NCBI GenBank assembly: GCA_023387735.1
Contig: JAEWHP010000012.1
Span: 186,001 to 250,000 of the forward strand
DNA from: Pseudomonadota bacterium
GTDB lineage: Bacteria; Pseudomonadota; Alphaproteobacteria; Rhizobiales; Xanthobacteraceae
DNA: 64,000 nt
Direction of reading: 5' to 3'
Shown piece by piece: positions 51,996 to 61,813 of this stretch (positions are counted from its first letter, which is position 1; the number at the start of each line of letters is the position of its first letter). The notes beneath the pieces are model-generated. The model was given only the letters and a program-made list of their open reading frames with translations. It had not been told where the DNA came from and made no database searches. Made by a program: the position numbers and the translations under genes.

Positions 51996-53174
51996 TTACC
52001 GGAACGTCTTGCGCGGATCGAAGGCGTCACGCACGCCTTCGCCGATGAATATCAGCAGCGACAGCATGATCGCGACCGAGAAGAACCCGGTGAAGCCGAG
52101 CCAGGGCGCCTGCACGTTGGCTTTTGCCTGCGCCAGCAGTTCGCCGAGCGACGGTGAGCCCGGCGGCAGGCCGAAGCCCAGGAAATCGAGCGCAGTCAGC
52201 GTCATCACCGAGGACGACACGATGAACGGCAGGAAGGTCATGGTCGCCACCATCGCGTTGGGCAGCAAATGCCGGAACATGATGACGCTGTTGGAGACGC
52301 CGAGCGCACGCGCTGCCTGGATGTACTCGAAATTCCGCCCGCGCAGGAATTCGGCACGCACGAGGCCCACCAGGGACGTCCAGGAGAACAGCAAGAGAAT
52401 GCCGAGCAGCACGAAGAAGCCGGGCACCAGCACCGACGACAGGATCAGCAAGAGGTAAAGCGATGGAATCGCGCTCCAGATTTCGATGATGCGCTGGAAG
52501 ATCAGATCGGTCCAGCCGCCGAAATAGCCCTGCACGCCGCCGGCGATGACACCGATGATCGAGGAAAAGATGGTCAGCGTCAGGCCGAACAAAACCGAGA
52601 TGCGAAAGCCATAGATCAGCCGCGCCACTACGTCGCGGCCCTGATCATCGGTGCCGAGCCAGTTATATTCGAGATCGCTGCAACTCTTCAGGCCCTTCTT
52701 CTCCAGCACAGGCTTGCACTGTTCTTCCGTCAACATCCATGTCGGTTTCGATGGCGCCGGCGTGGGCAGGTCGAGATTGTGGGTGGAGTAGGAATAGCGG
52801 ATCGGTGGCCAGACGATCCAACCGCCCTTGTCCGCAATCAGTTTCTGCAGATACGGATCGCGATAATCGGCCGCGGTCTCGAAATCGCCGCCGAAGGTGG
52901 TTTCTGAATAGCTGACGAAAGCCGGCCAATAGAGTTTCCCGTCAAACTTGATCATGAAGGGGCGGTCGTTGGCGATGAACTCGGCGAACAGCGAGATCAT
53001 GAACAGCGCGAGGAAGATCCAGAGCGACCAGTAACCGCGGCGGTTGGCCTTGAAGTTCTGCCAGCGACGGCGATTGAGCGGCGAAATCCCGAGCCGATGG
53101 CGCGTGACCGGGACCGCCGTGCCTGGCGGCGACTGCGTCGAGGTCTCGACCGGCTGGGGTGCGGTGATCGTCAT
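51996..53174 (-). CDS. yejE: Peptide ABC transporter permease YejE
   Basis: A 392-residue DppC-type permease with an N-terminal cytoplasmic segment, helix 1 near 45-65, a long periplasmic insert (about 70-170) characteristic of YejE, and the EAA loop ARALGVSNSVIMFRHLLPNA. The ATG overlaps the yejB stop (TGATG), with GGGAGG before it. Confidence 0.94.
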   Translation of the reverse strand: MTITAPQPVETSTQSPPGTAVPVTRHRLGISPLNRRRWQNFKANRRGYWSLWIFLALFMISLFAEFIANDRPFMIKFDGKLYWPAFVSYSETTFGGDFETAADYRDPYLQKLIADKGGWIVWPPIRYSYSTHNLDLPTPAPSKPTWMLTEEQCKPVLEKKGLKSCSDLEYNWLGTDDQGRDVVARLIYGFRISVLFGLTLTIFSSIIGVIAGGVQGYFGGWTDLIFQRIIEIWSAIPSLYLLLILSSVLVPGFFVLLGILLLFSWTSLVGLVRAEFLRGRNFEYIQAARALGVSNSVIMFRHLLPNAMVATMTFLPFIVSSSVMTLTALDFLGFGLPPGSPSLGELLAQAKANVQAPWLGFTGFFSVAIMLSLLIFIGEGVRDAFDPRKTFR

Positions 53175-54283
53175 CAGACCTCCCGCGCCTCGAAATCGAT
53201 TCTCGGATCGATCCACATGTAGGCGAGGTCGGAGATCAGACCCACGACAAGGCCCACAAGGGAGAAGATGAACAGCGTTCCGAACACGACCGGATAGTCG
53301 CGGTTGAGCACGCTCTCGAAGCCGAGCAGCCCGAGCCCGTCGAGCGAGAAGATGGTCTCGATCAGCAGCGAGCCGGAGAAGAATGCGCCAATGAATGCTC
53401 CCGGAAAGCCCGCGATCACGATCAGCATGGCGTTGCGGAAGATATGGCCGTAGAGCACCTGCCCCTCGCCGCAGCCCTTTGCGCGCGCGGTCATCACATA
53501 CTGTTTCCTGATCTCATCGAGGAACGAATTCTTGGTCAGCAGCGTCATTGTGGCAAAAGCACCCAGGCCCATGGCGATCAGGGGCAGCGTGAGGTGCCAG
53601 AAGTAGTCGATGATCTTCCAGTACCATGGGAATTCCGACCAGCCATCGGAAGTCAGACCGCGCAGCGGGAACAGGTTGAAGAACGAGCCGCCCGCGAACA
53701 GGATGATCAGCAGGATCGCGAACAGGAATCCGGGAATCGCAAAGCCGATGATGATCACCGCCGACGTCCACGTATCGAAGCGCGAACCATCCATGACCGC
53801 CTTGCGGACGCCGAGCGGAATCGAGATCAGGTAGGTCAGCAGCGTCAACCAGAGACCAAGCGATATCGAGACAGGCAGCTTCTCCTTGATCAATTGTATC
53901 ACGGTGGTGTCACGAAAGTAGCTCTTGCCGAAATCGAAGCGGGCGAAATTCCAAACCATAAGGGCAAAACGTTCATGCGCAGGCTTGTCGAAACCGAACT
54001 GCTTCTCGAGGTTCTTGATGAAATCCGGATCGAGCCCTTGCGCGCCGCGGTACTTCGAATTGACCGCGTCCGCCGATGCGCCGACCTGGGGCCGTGCGCC
54101 GAAATCTCCGCCGGAGGAGCCGGACACGCGCGAGGCCGCCCCCGTGTCGGCGCCGGAAAGCTGCGCGATCACGCGCTCGACCGGTCCGCCCGGCGCGAAC
54201 TGCACGACCACGAAGGAGACGAACAGGATGCCGAGCAGCGTCGGGATCATCAGGAGAATGCGGCGGGCGATATAGGCGCTCAT
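53174..54283 (-). CDS. yejB: Peptide ABC transporter permease YejB
   Basis: A 369-residue DppB-type permease: RRILLMIPTLLGILFVSFVV at the N-terminus, a long periplasmic stretch, and the C-terminal five helices with the EAA-type loop YVMTARAKGCGEGQVLYGHI. It starts 3 bases after the upstream binding protein gene, in line with one operon. Confidence 0.94.
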   Translation of the reverse strand: MSAYIARRILLMIPTLLGILFVSFVVVQFAPGGPVERVIAQLSGADTGAASRVSGSSGGDFGARPQVGASADAVNSKYRGAQGLDPDFIKNLEKQFGFDKPAHERFALMVWNFARFDFGKSYFRDTTVIQLIKEKLPVSISLGLWLTLLTYLISIPLGVRKAVMDGSRFDTWTSAVIIIGFAIPGFLFAILLIILFAGGSFFNLFPLRGLTSDGWSEFPWYWKIIDYFWHLTLPLIAMGLGAFATMTLLTKNSFLDEIRKQYVMTARAKGCGEGQVLYGHIFRNAMLIVIAGFPGAFIGAFFSGSLLIETIFSLDGLGLLGFESVLNRDYPVVFGTLFIFSLVGLVVGLISDLAYMWIDPRIDFEAREV

Positions 54284-54286
54284 GTT

Positions 54287-56134
54287 CTATTTCGCCTGAT
54301 CGAGTTTGGCGGCCTTGGCCTGGTCGATCCACCAGGTGTCCGGCGCGCCCCGCGCGTAGCGCGGCTTGGTCGGCGGGAAGCCGAACTGGTCCCAATAGGC
54401 GATCCAGTGCGAGGCCTTGTTCCAGTGCGGGATCCAGTAGCGGCCGGAACGCAGCACGCGGTCGAGCGCGCGGCAGCTATTGTCGAGCGCGCCTTGCGTC
54501 TGCGCGGCAACCGCCTTGTCGACCAGCGCATCGACGACCGGGTCGGATATCCCGGCAAGATTGTTGGAGCCCTTGGTCCTGGCTGATTCGCTGGAGAAAT
54601 AGTTTCGCAGCGAACTGCCGGGGATTTGTGGAAAGATGAAGCGCGCGATCGAGATGTCGAAATCGAAGTCCTTCTGCCGCTCCTCGGCCTGCGCGGGATC
54701 GACGAGACGAATGTTGGCGTCGATGCCGAGCACCTTGAGGTTCTTGATGAAGGTCTGGTGATGCGGCTCGAACGATCGCTCGGTCAGCAGGAATTCCACC
54801 GTCAGCTGTTCGCCCTTGGCATTTGACCGGCGGCCGTCCTTGACAGTCCAGCCGGCCGCGTTGAGCAGCTCGCCGGCGCTGCGCAACAGCTTGCGATCCT
54901 GGCCGGAACCGTCGGTGTCCGGCGGCACCCATGCCGGCCCGAACACTTCCGGCAACACGCGGTCGCGGAACGGCTCCAGCAGCGCGATCTCGTCCGGCGA
55001 CGGCTCGCCCCGCGCCATCATCTCGGAATTCTGGAACACCGAATGGGTGCGCTGGTACGAACCGTACATCAGGTTCTTGTTGGTCCATTCGAAGTCGAAC
55101 GCGATCGTCAGCGCCTCGCGCACGCGCCTGTCCTTGAACTTCTCCCGCCTGGTGTTGATCAGCCAGCCCTGCGCGCCGGAGGGCCGTTCATCCGGAATGA
55201 CCTCACGCTTGACACGGCCGTCGCGGATCGCGGGAAAATCGTATCGCGTCGCCCAGACGCGCGAGGTGAACTCTTCGCGGAATAGATAGTTGCGACCGGT
55301 GAAGGCCTCGAAGCCGGCCTCGCGGTCCCGATAATATTCGTCCCGCAGCGTGTCGAAATTGTACAGGCCGCGGCAAACGGCAAGCTTCTCGCCCCACCAG
55401 TCCTTCACGCGCGCGAACTCGACGTAGCGGCCCTGCTCAAAACGCGCGACCTTATAGGGGCCCGAGCCGAGCGGCGCCTCGAGCGAAGTCTCGTCGAACG
55501 GCCGCGTCGAATAGTATTTCTCTGAAAAGATCGGCATCGATGCCGCAAGCGCCGGCACGTCGAGCCCTCGCGTGGGCTGAAATCTCAACTGGACTGTCCG
55601 CTTGTCCTCGGCCTTGGCCTCAGCGAGATCCCGCAGCACGGAAGAGTACGCCGGATGCCCCTTGGTCCTGAGCGTCGTCAGCGAAAACGCCACGTCGGAT
55701 GCGGTGATCTCGCTGCCGTCGTGGAAGGTGATGCCCGGCCGCAGCCGGAAACGGAACACCAGCCCATCGGGCGAGACCGTCAATTCATCCGCCGCCAGGA
55801 GATAGACCGCGTCGGGCTCGTCGAACGCCCGGGCCATCAGCGAGGCGAAAGTGAGCTCCATCCCGCTCGCCCTGTCGCCCTTGACGATGAAGGCGTTGAG
55901 CGAATTGAAGGTCGAGCCGCCGGAACCGACGAGCTGCGAAAACATGCCGCCCTTGGGCGCGCCCGGATTGACGTAGCTGAAATTCGGGAAGTCGGCGGGG
56001 TATTTGAGTTCACCGAACGCCGAAAGGCCGTGCAGCTTCCTGTCGCCGTTGTCGGCGAGCGCCGGATTAAGGCGCGCAGCCGCCAGCGCGCCGACACCGA
56101 GGCCGAGTACATCCCGGCGAGAGAATTGCGCCAT
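54287..56134 (-). CDS. Extracellular solute-binding protein, family 5 (YejA-like), copy 2
   Basis: A 615-residue periplasmic peptide-binding protein. The signal peptide has twin-arginine character (MAQFSRRDVLGLGVGALAAA). The mature part has the YejA-like HGLSAFGELKYPADFPNFSY and GLVFRFRLRPGITFHDGSEI segments. It feeds YejBEF. ATG 56134 is preferred with AAGGA upstream; a TTG 6 codons earlier overlaps the preceding gene. It follows a related binding protein gene directly. Confidence 0.9.
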   Translation of the reverse strand: MAQFSRRDVLGLGVGALAAARLNPALADNGDRKLHGLSAFGELKYPADFPNFSYVNPGAPKGGMFSQLVGSGGSTFNSLNAFIVKGDRASGMELTFASLMARAFDEPDAVYLLAADELTVSPDGLVFRFRLRPGITFHDGSEITASDVAFSLTTLRTKGHPAYSSVLRDLAEAKAEDKRTVQLRFQPTRGLDVPALAASMPIFSEKYYSTRPFDETSLEAPLGSGPYKVARFEQGRYVEFARVKDWWGEKLAVCRGLYNFDTLRDEYYRDREAGFEAFTGRNYLFREEFTSRVWATRYDFPAIRDGRVKREVIPDERPSGAQGWLINTRREKFKDRRVREALTIAFDFEWTNKNLMYGSYQRTHSVFQNSEMMARGEPSPDEIALLEPFRDRVLPEVFGPAWVPPDTDGSGQDRKLLRSAGELLNAAGWTVKDGRRSNAKGEQLTVEFLLTERSFEPHHQTFIKNLKVLGIDANIRLVDPAQAEERQKDFDFDISIARFIFPQIPGSSLRNYFSSESARTKGSNNLAGISDPVVDALVDKAVAAQTQGALDNSCRALDRVLRSGRYWIPHWNKASHWIAYWDQFGFPPTKPRYARGAPDTWWIDQAKAAKLDQAK

Positions 56135-56148
56135 GCGCAGGATATCCT

Positions 56149-58071
56149 TCAAGACCGTTTACCGTTCCGCGCCGCCCGTTCGGCGTCAAACCACCACAGC
56201 TGCGGGAAACCCGACAGGCCGTATTTCGGCAATTCGGACGGCCGGCCAAAGCGGTCCCAGCGCGCGGTGCGGACCTTGGGGTAATTCCACTGCGGCACGA
56301 CGTAGTTGTTCCACAGCAGCACACGGTCGAGCGCCCTGGTCGCCGCCACCAGCTCTTCGCGATCCTTGGTGAAGATCACGCGCTCGATCAGCTTGTCGAC
56401 CGCCGGGTTCTTGATGCCGATGATGTTGCGCGAGCCCGCCATGTCGGCCGCCTGCGAGCCCCAGTATTCGCGCTGCTCGTTGCCCGGCGACAAGGACTGG
56501 CCCCACGACGACACGACGATGTCGAAATCCCAGCTGCGAAGCCGGTTCTCATACTGCGTCGGATCAATCGTGCGCACGCTGACGGTGATACCGAGCCGCT
56601 CCAGCGAGGGCTTGAAGAACAGCATCACCCGCTCGAAGCTCGGATCGGCATTGAGCAGTTCGAGCGTGAACGGCTTTCCGGTCTTGCTGTCGGTCAGCTT
56701 GCGCTCGCGCACCTCGTAGCCGGCCTCTTTCATCAGCCGCATGCCCTCGCGCAAATTCTCGCGCACGGCTTCCGGATTGCCGCCGACGGGATTGGTGTAA
56801 GGCTTGGTGAAGACTTCCGGTGGCACTTCCGCGCGAACCGTTTCGAGTATTTCCAGCTCCTTGCCTTGCGGCAATCCGCTGGAAGCGAGTTCGGTACCGT
56901 CGAAATAGCTGCTGATGCGCTTGTACTGGTCGAAGAAGATCTGCTTGTTCATTTCCTCGAAGTCGAACGCGAAATTGAGCGCGCGACGCACCCGCGGATC
57001 CCTGAACTGCTCGCGCCGGATGTTCATCGCGAACGCCTGCATGATTCCGGAGCTGCGGTTGGGGAATTCCTCGAGCACCACGCGCTTGTCGTTGACCGCC
57101 GGGAAGTCATAGGCCGTCGCCCAGTTCTTGGCGCTGTTTTCGGTTCGCCAATCGACCTGGTCGCCCTTGAAGGCTTCGAGCGCCACCGATCCGTCGCGGA
57201 AATATTCGTAGCGGAGCTCGTCGAAATTGTTGCGGCCGACGGCAAAGCCGAGATCGCGGCCCCAATAGTCCTTGACCCGCTCCAGCGTCACCGTTCTGCC
57301 GGCGACGAATTCCTTGATGCGGTAGGGGCCGGAGCCGAGCGGCTTCTCCAGTGTGGTCGCGGAGATATCGCGCTTGCGGCCTTCGCTGTCGGTGCCTTCC
57401 CACCAATGTTTGGGCATGATCGTGAGCTGACCCACGATCTGCGGCAGTTCGCGGTTGCCCGGGGCATCGAAGGTGAACTTGATGTCGCGATCGCCGATCT
57501 TTTCCGCCTTCACCACGTGGCGGTAATAGGCCGAGTATTGCGGGTGATGCTTCTTGAAGGAATCCAGCGAAAAGATCACGTCCTCCGGCGTCACCGGCTT
57601 GCCGTCATGCCACTTCGCCTCGGCGCGGAGCCGGTAGATGACGAACGAGAAATCGTCGGGATGGCTTACCAGTTCGGCCAGCGCGCCGTATTCGGTCGAG
57701 ACCTCGTCCAGCGACGGCGTCATCAGGGATTCGTAGATGAACTGCACCGCGCCCGCGAGCGAACCTTTGACGCCGGCGACCGTGAGATTGAAATTGTCGA
57801 AGGTGCCGACCGAGATCTGCCGCACTGAGCCGCCCTTCGGCGCTTCCGGATTGACGTAATCGAAGCGCTTGAAGCCGGCCGGGTACCTGACTTCGCCGAA
57901 CAGTGACAGCGCATGACGCCATGCCGGCTCGGCCGCCTGCGCCTTTGCCGGCGCAATCCCGAGACCGGGGGTCAATCCGAGAGCGGGAGCCATCGCGGCC
58001 ACGGCGCCGCCCTGGAGGAGATATCGTCGGGTGATTGCCAAATCCGGATTCCTGTTGCTGACGCCAGTCAT
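56149..58071 (-). CDS. Extracellular solute-binding protein, family 5 (YejA-like), copy 1
   Basis: A 640-residue paralogue of the next gene, with a twin-arginine-like signal (ITRRYLLQGGAVAAMAPALG) and HALSLFGEVRYPAGFKRFDY at the mature start, matching the other copy. It is the first gene of the yej unit. Two different binding proteins for one transporter suggest a broader peptide range. ATG 58071 is chosen at the natural signal-peptide start; 27 further codons upstream are open but unlike the family. Confidence 0.9.
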   Translation of the reverse strand: MTGVSNRNPDLAITRRYLLQGGAVAAMAPALGLTPGLGIAPAKAQAAEPAWRHALSLFGEVRYPAGFKRFDYVNPEAPKGGSVRQISVGTFDNFNLTVAGVKGSLAGAVQFIYESLMTPSLDEVSTEYGALAELVSHPDDFSFVIYRLRAEAKWHDGKPVTPEDVIFSLDSFKKHHPQYSAYYRHVVKAEKIGDRDIKFTFDAPGNRELPQIVGQLTIMPKHWWEGTDSEGRKRDISATTLEKPLGSGPYRIKEFVAGRTVTLERVKDYWGRDLGFAVGRNNFDELRYEYFRDGSVALEAFKGDQVDWRTENSAKNWATAYDFPAVNDKRVVLEEFPNRSSGIMQAFAMNIRREQFRDPRVRRALNFAFDFEEMNKQIFFDQYKRISSYFDGTELASSGLPQGKELEILETVRAEVPPEVFTKPYTNPVGGNPEAVRENLREGMRLMKEAGYEVRERKLTDSKTGKPFTLELLNADPSFERVMLFFKPSLERLGITVSVRTIDPTQYENRLRSWDFDIVVSSWGQSLSPGNEQREYWGSQAADMAGSRNIIGIKNPAVDKLIERVIFTKDREELVAATRALDRVLLWNNYVVPQWNYPKVRTARWDRFGRPSELPKYGLSGFPQLWWFDAERAARNGKRS

Positions 58072-58256
58072 CTGTTGCTTTCGAAGTCCGCCGCCCCGAC
58101 ACGAACTACATGGACAACGAGGCCGAGCTAATGAGGACCCAATATAAGGCAAGGATTCGACAAATTACGTTGCTTTTTCCTCATGATGCCAGCCCAGGAA
58201 CCGGCGCCGTGCGGCGAAACGCCCCAATAACAACACCGCGAGCCACATAAGCAAAC

Positions 58257-58275
58257 GGCCAGGCATTGCCTGGCC
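58257..58275 (-). terminator. Hairpin downstream of cycM, weak terminator
   Basis: GGCCAGGC and GCCTGGCC form a perfect 8-bp stem 33 bases after the cycM stop. Only GTTTGCTT follows on the minus strand, so termination would be partial. Confidence 0.4.
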
Positions 58276-58307
58276 GCCACTGAAGTCCATACAGGACTGA
58301 CGAAATT

Positions 58308-58859
58308 TTACTTCGCCGCCGTCGGCAGCGGCGCCGGGTTGTCCGCGAGCGAGCGCAGATAGGCGATCACGTCCGCGCGCTCGCTGTCCTTGGAGATGCC
58401 GGCGAAGCCCATCGCCGTGCCGGGGATGAAGGCCTTCGGATTGAGGAGGAATGCGTTGAGATCCTCATAGGTCCAGGTGCCGCCCTTGGCCTTGAGGGCA
58501 GCCGAGAAGTTGAAGCCACCGCGGCCCTCGCCCTTCTTCTCGTTGAGGACGCCGAAGAGGTTCGGACCGACCCGGTTCGGGCCACCCTTTTCGAAGGTAT
58601 GGCAGGCCGCGCACTTCTTGGCAGCGGCAGTGCCCTTTTCAACCGAGGCGGTCTGCAGCAGCTTCTCGATCGGTTCGGCCGGGGCGGCTGGCCCCTTCGC
58701 TGCGCCGGCGGAGGCGTCTTCCTTCACGGCGATCTCGAAGCCCGGCTTTTCCGGCTTCACGGGCGCGAAGATTGCCTGGGCGGCAAAGCTCGTCACCAGG
58801 AGAACGAGGCAGGTACCGAGGATGGCACCGATAATTTTGTTGAGTTCGAAGGAGTCCAT
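58308..58859 (-). CDS. cycM: Membrane-anchored cytochrome c, CycM type
   Basis: A 183-residue protein with an uncleaved N-terminal membrane anchor (LNKIIGAILGTCLVLLVTSF), an Ala/Pro/Lys linker of about 50 residues, and a class I cytochrome c domain with CAACH and the axial Met in PGTAMGFAG. In Bradyrhizobium CycM carries electrons from the bc1 complex to the aa3 oxidase. ATG 58859 gives the known length; the longer frame adds 18 codons without support. Confidence 0.94.
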   Translation of the reverse strand: MDSFELNKIIGAILGTCLVLLVTSFAAQAIFAPVKPEKPGFEIAVKEDASAGAAKGPAAPAEPIEKLLQTASVEKGTAAAKKCAACHTFEKGGPNRVGPNLFGVLNEKKGEGRGGFNFSAALKAKGGTWTYEDLNAFLLNPKAFIPGTAMGFAGISKDSERADVIAYLRSLADNPAPLPTAAK

Positions 58860-59078
58860 AGTTCGATCAGGCTCCAGGCCGGAAGGTCGACGTAAGGCCG
58901 AAAAAACGGCCATGGGGACGCGTCAGGAATCAGCTTTCGCGCCGCACCCTCAGCAGGGTTGAGATATCGGTTTGCCCGGGCTCTGGCAACCCGTATAAAC
59001 GCGCCGACTTTCCGCCAATCCCCATTATTTCAGGCCTGTTTTCGCAAAGGCCCACGACCTCGTCCGAGCCTCGTCCCG

Positions 59079-59819
59079 ATGACCGAAACCCGCATCCTGG
59101 TGCTGATTCCTGCCCGCATGGCGGCGACCCGCCTGCCCGGCAAACCGCTGCTGGACATCGGCGGGCTGCCAATGATCGTCCACGTGCTGCGACGGGCCGA
59201 AGAGGCCGGTATCGGCCGGGTGGCGGTCGCCACCGACACGCCCGAAATCGCGGCCGCGGTAAAGGCCGCCGGCGGCGAGGTGGTGATGACCCGTGCCGAC
59301 CACCCCTCCGGCTCCGACCGGATCCATGAGGCGATGCGGACGATCGATCCCGACGGCCGGGCCGAGATCGTGGTCAACCTGCAGGGCGATTTTCCCACGA
59401 TCGCGCCGGACACCATCCGCGCCGCGCTGCCGCCGCTCGACAACCCCGCCGTGGACATCGCGACGCTGGCCTCGCAGATCCATACCGAGGAAGAGGATCT
59501 GGCCCCCAGCGTGGTGAAGGTGGTCGGCTCGCCGATCGGCCCGAACCGGCTCCGCGCGCTCTATTTCACCCGCGCCACGGCCCCCTATGGCGACGGCCCC
59601 CGCTATCATCACATCGGCCTCTACGCCTACCGCCGTCCTGCGCTGGAACGGTTCGTGGCGCTGCCGCCGTCTCCGCTGGAGCAGCAGGAGAAGCTCGAGC
59701 AACTGCGCGCGCTGGAGGCCGGCATGCGGATCGACATCACCCTCGTCGACAGCGTCCCTCGCGGCGTCGACACCCCGGCCGACCTCGAAACCGCGCGGCG
59801 AATACTGGCAAAAGCCTGA
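59079..59819 (+). CDS. kdsB: 3-deoxy-manno-octulosonate cytidylyltransferase
   Basis: A 246-residue nucleotidyltransferase with LVLIPARMAATRLPGKPLLD at the start, HPSGSDRIHEA, and VVNLQGDFPTI. It activates Kdo to CMP-Kdo for lipopolysaccharide. The start is placed at ATG 59079 because 40 upstream codons are unlike the family. The divergent gene is cycM; pheA follows 21 bases later. Confidence 0.95.
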   Translation: MTETRILVLIPARMAATRLPGKPLLDIGGLPMIVHVLRRAEEAGIGRVAVATDTPEIAAAVKAAGGEVVMTRADHPSGSDRIHEAMRTIDPDGRAEIVVNLQGDFPTIAPDTIRAALPPLDNPAVDIATLASQIHTEEEDLAPSVVKVVGSPIGPNRLRALYFTRATAPYGDGPRYHHIGLYAYRRPALERFVALPPSPLEQQEKLEQLRALEAGMRIDITLVDSVPRGVDTPADLETARRILAKA

Positions 59820-59840
59820 GCCGCTGCTAAAAGGCCACCC

Positions 59841-60701
59841 ATGACCAAAAAGCTGAAAATCGCATTCCAGGGCGAGCCTGGCGCCAATTCCCATATCGCC
59901 ATCGTCGAGGCCTATCCCGACGCCGAGCCGATGCCCTGCGCGACCTTCGAGGACGCGCTTTCGGCGATCTCTTCGGGCGAGGCGGATCTTGGCATGATCC
60001 CGATCGAGAATTCGGTCGCCGGGCGCGTCGCCGACATCCACCACCTGCTGCCGGCTTCCGGCCTCTTCATCGTCGGCGAGTGGTTCCTGCCGGTCCGCCA
60101 TCAGTTGATGGCGGTGCGCGGCGCCAAACTCAGCGACATCAAGACGGTGGAGAGCCACGTCCACGCACTCGGCCAGTGCCGTCGCATCATCCGCAAGCTC
60201 GGCATCAAGCCGATCGTCGCGGCCGATACCGCCGGCAGCGCGCGGGATATTTCGGAACGCGGTGACAAAACCATCGCCGCGATCGCCTCGCGGCTGGCGG
60301 CGCAAATCTACGGCCTCGATATCCTGGCCGAGGATGTCGAGGACGAGGCCCACAATACCACCCGCTTCGTGGTGCTGGCGCGCGAGGCCAAGTGGGCCGA
60401 GCAGGGTTCGGGGCCGCTGGTCACCACTTTTGTTTTCCGCGTCCGCAACCTGCCCGCCGCGCTCTACAAGGCGATGGGCGGATTTGCCACCAACGGCGTC
60501 AACATGACCAAGCTGGAAAGCTACATGGTCGACGGCAATTTCTTTGCGACGCAGTTCTACGCCGACGTCGACGGCCACCCCGAAGACAAGGGCCTAGCCT
60601 TTGCGCTGGAGGAACTGAAATTCTTCTCGCGCGAACTGCGCATCGTCGGCGTCTACCCGGCGCATCCGTTCCGCGCGACATTCAGCGAGAAGCAGGACTG
60701 A
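59841..60701 (+). CDS. pheA: Prephenate dehydratase
   Basis: A 286-residue monofunctional enzyme. The catalytic domain spans about residues 1-185 (KIAFQGEPGANSHIAI, then IPIENSVAGRVADIHHLL, then NTTRFVVLARE with the TRF motif). A C-terminal ACT domain (GFATNGVNMTKLESYM, the Phe-binding ESxP-like region) follows. It converts prephenate to phenylpyruvate. It is directly downstream of kdsB and probably co-transcribed, the usual order in Bradyrhizobium relatives. Confidence 0.95.
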   Translation: MTKKLKIAFQGEPGANSHIAIVEAYPDAEPMPCATFEDALSAISSGEADLGMIPIENSVAGRVADIHHLLPASGLFIVGEWFLPVRHQLMAVRGAKLSDIKTVESHVHALGQCRRIIRKLGIKPIVAADTAGSARDISERGDKTIAAIASRLAAQIYGLDILAEDVEDEAHNTTRFVVLAREAKWAEQGSGPLVTTFVFRVRNLPAALYKAMGGFATNGVNMTKLESYMVDGNFFATQFYADVDGHPEDKGLAFALEELKFFSRELRIVGVYPAHPFRATFSEKQD

Positions 60702-60708
60702 ATAGCAC

Positions 60709-60789
60709 CGTCATTCCGGGGCACGCGAAGCGTGAACCCGGAATCTCGAGATTCCGGGTTCGATGCTTTCGCATCGCCCCGGAATGACG
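60709..60789. repeat. Palindromic intergenic repeat, family B (short form)
   Basis: Starts ACCGTCATTCCGGGGCACGC and ends CATCGCCCCGGAATGACGGT; the middle is GAATCTCGAGATTC, a perfect 14-base palindrome joining the arms. It sits between convergent genes. Confidence 0.87.
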
Positions 60790-60793
60790 GTGG

Positions 60794-61813
60794 CTAAGCC
60801 GCCACCTTCTTCCCCAGCCCAAACGCATCCGCCAGCAAACTATACGACTTCTTGCGCGCGTCGTGATCGTACACGGCCGTGATGATCATCAGTTCGTCCG
60901 GCTGGCTGGCGTCGATCATCGGCTGCAGCTTCGCAAGAATCGTCGCTGGGCTTCCGACGAACAGGCGCGAGCGGTTGCGCATGACCGAGGCGCGCTCGGC
61001 GTCCGTGTAATTGTAGGCGAGCGCTTCCTCGACACTCGGCAGCGGCAGGTACTGCCCGCGGTCGCGGCGCAGGCGGTTGAGATCCATCGAGGAAGCGAGC
61101 TTTTCGGCCTCCGCATCGGTTTCAGCAGCAACCGCCGCGACGGCGAGAATGCCGTGCGGCGTCTGGCGCCAGGCGGATGGCTTGAAGTGGCTGCGATAGT
61201 TCATCATCGCCGCGACCGCGTCATAGGACGCAAAATGATGCGCGAACGCGAAGCCCATGCCGACTTGCGCCGCAAGCTCCGAACTGTAGTCGCTGGAGCC
61301 AAGCAGCCAGATTGGCGGCAGCGGGGTATCGTCGGGCATCGCCACCACGTTGTTGTAGGGATGACCGGCCGGGAAACCACGGGTCTCCCACAGCACCAAC
61401 TCGCTCAGCCGTTCGAGAAAATCGTCGCCCTCGCGGCGATCGAGCCGGCTGCGTAGCGCATGGGCGGTCGCGCCATCGGTGCCGGGCGCGCGGCCGAGGC
61501 CGAGATCGATCCGGCCGGGAAACAGCGCCTCCAGCATCTTGAAGCGCTCGGCCACCACCAGCGGCGCATGGTTGGGCAGCATCACGCCGCCGGAGCCAAC
61601 GCGAATATTCTTCGTCACCGCCGCAATCTGCCCGATCATCAGATCGGGCGCGGGGCTGGCCACCGAAGCCAGGTTATGGTGCTCGGCCAGCCAGGAGCGG
61701 ACATAGCCGAGACCATCGACATGGCGCGCCAGATCGATGCTGTTGCGCAGCGCGGCGGCGGGTTTGGTGCCTGTGGTGACGACGGAGAGGTCGAGGACTG
61801 AAAGCGGGATCAT
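60794..61813 (-). CDS. LLM class flavin-dependent oxidoreductase (luciferase-like)
   Basis: A 339-residue TIM-barrel protein of the bacterial luciferase superfamily: AEHHNLASVASPAPDLMIGQ, VGSGGVMLPNHAPLVVAERF and GRIDLGLGRAPGTDG. These features place it with the MsnO8-type group. It probably uses FMN or F420; the substrate is unknown. It is a single gene convergent with pheA. Confidence 0.9.
   Translation of the reverse strand: MIPLSVLDLSVVTTGTKPAAALRNSIDLARHVDGLGYVRSWLAEHHNLASVASPAPDLMIGQIAAVTKNIRVGSGGVMLPNHAPLVVAERFKMLEALFPGRIDLGLGRAPGTDGATAHALRSRLDRREGDDFLERLSELVLWETRGFPAGHPYNNVVAMPDDTPLPPIWLLGSSDYSSELAAQVGMGFAFAHHFASYDAVAAMMNYRSHFKPSAWRQTPHGILAVAAVAAETDAEAEKLASSMDLNRLRRDRGQYLPLPSVEEALAYNYTDAERASVMRNRSRLFVGSPATILAKLQPMIDASQPDELMIITAVYDHDARKKSYSLLADAFGLGKKVAA

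Noticed and set aside
50486..52048. 520-codon plus-strand frame opposite yejF
   Set aside because: Antisense shadow of a clear two-domain ATPase gene.
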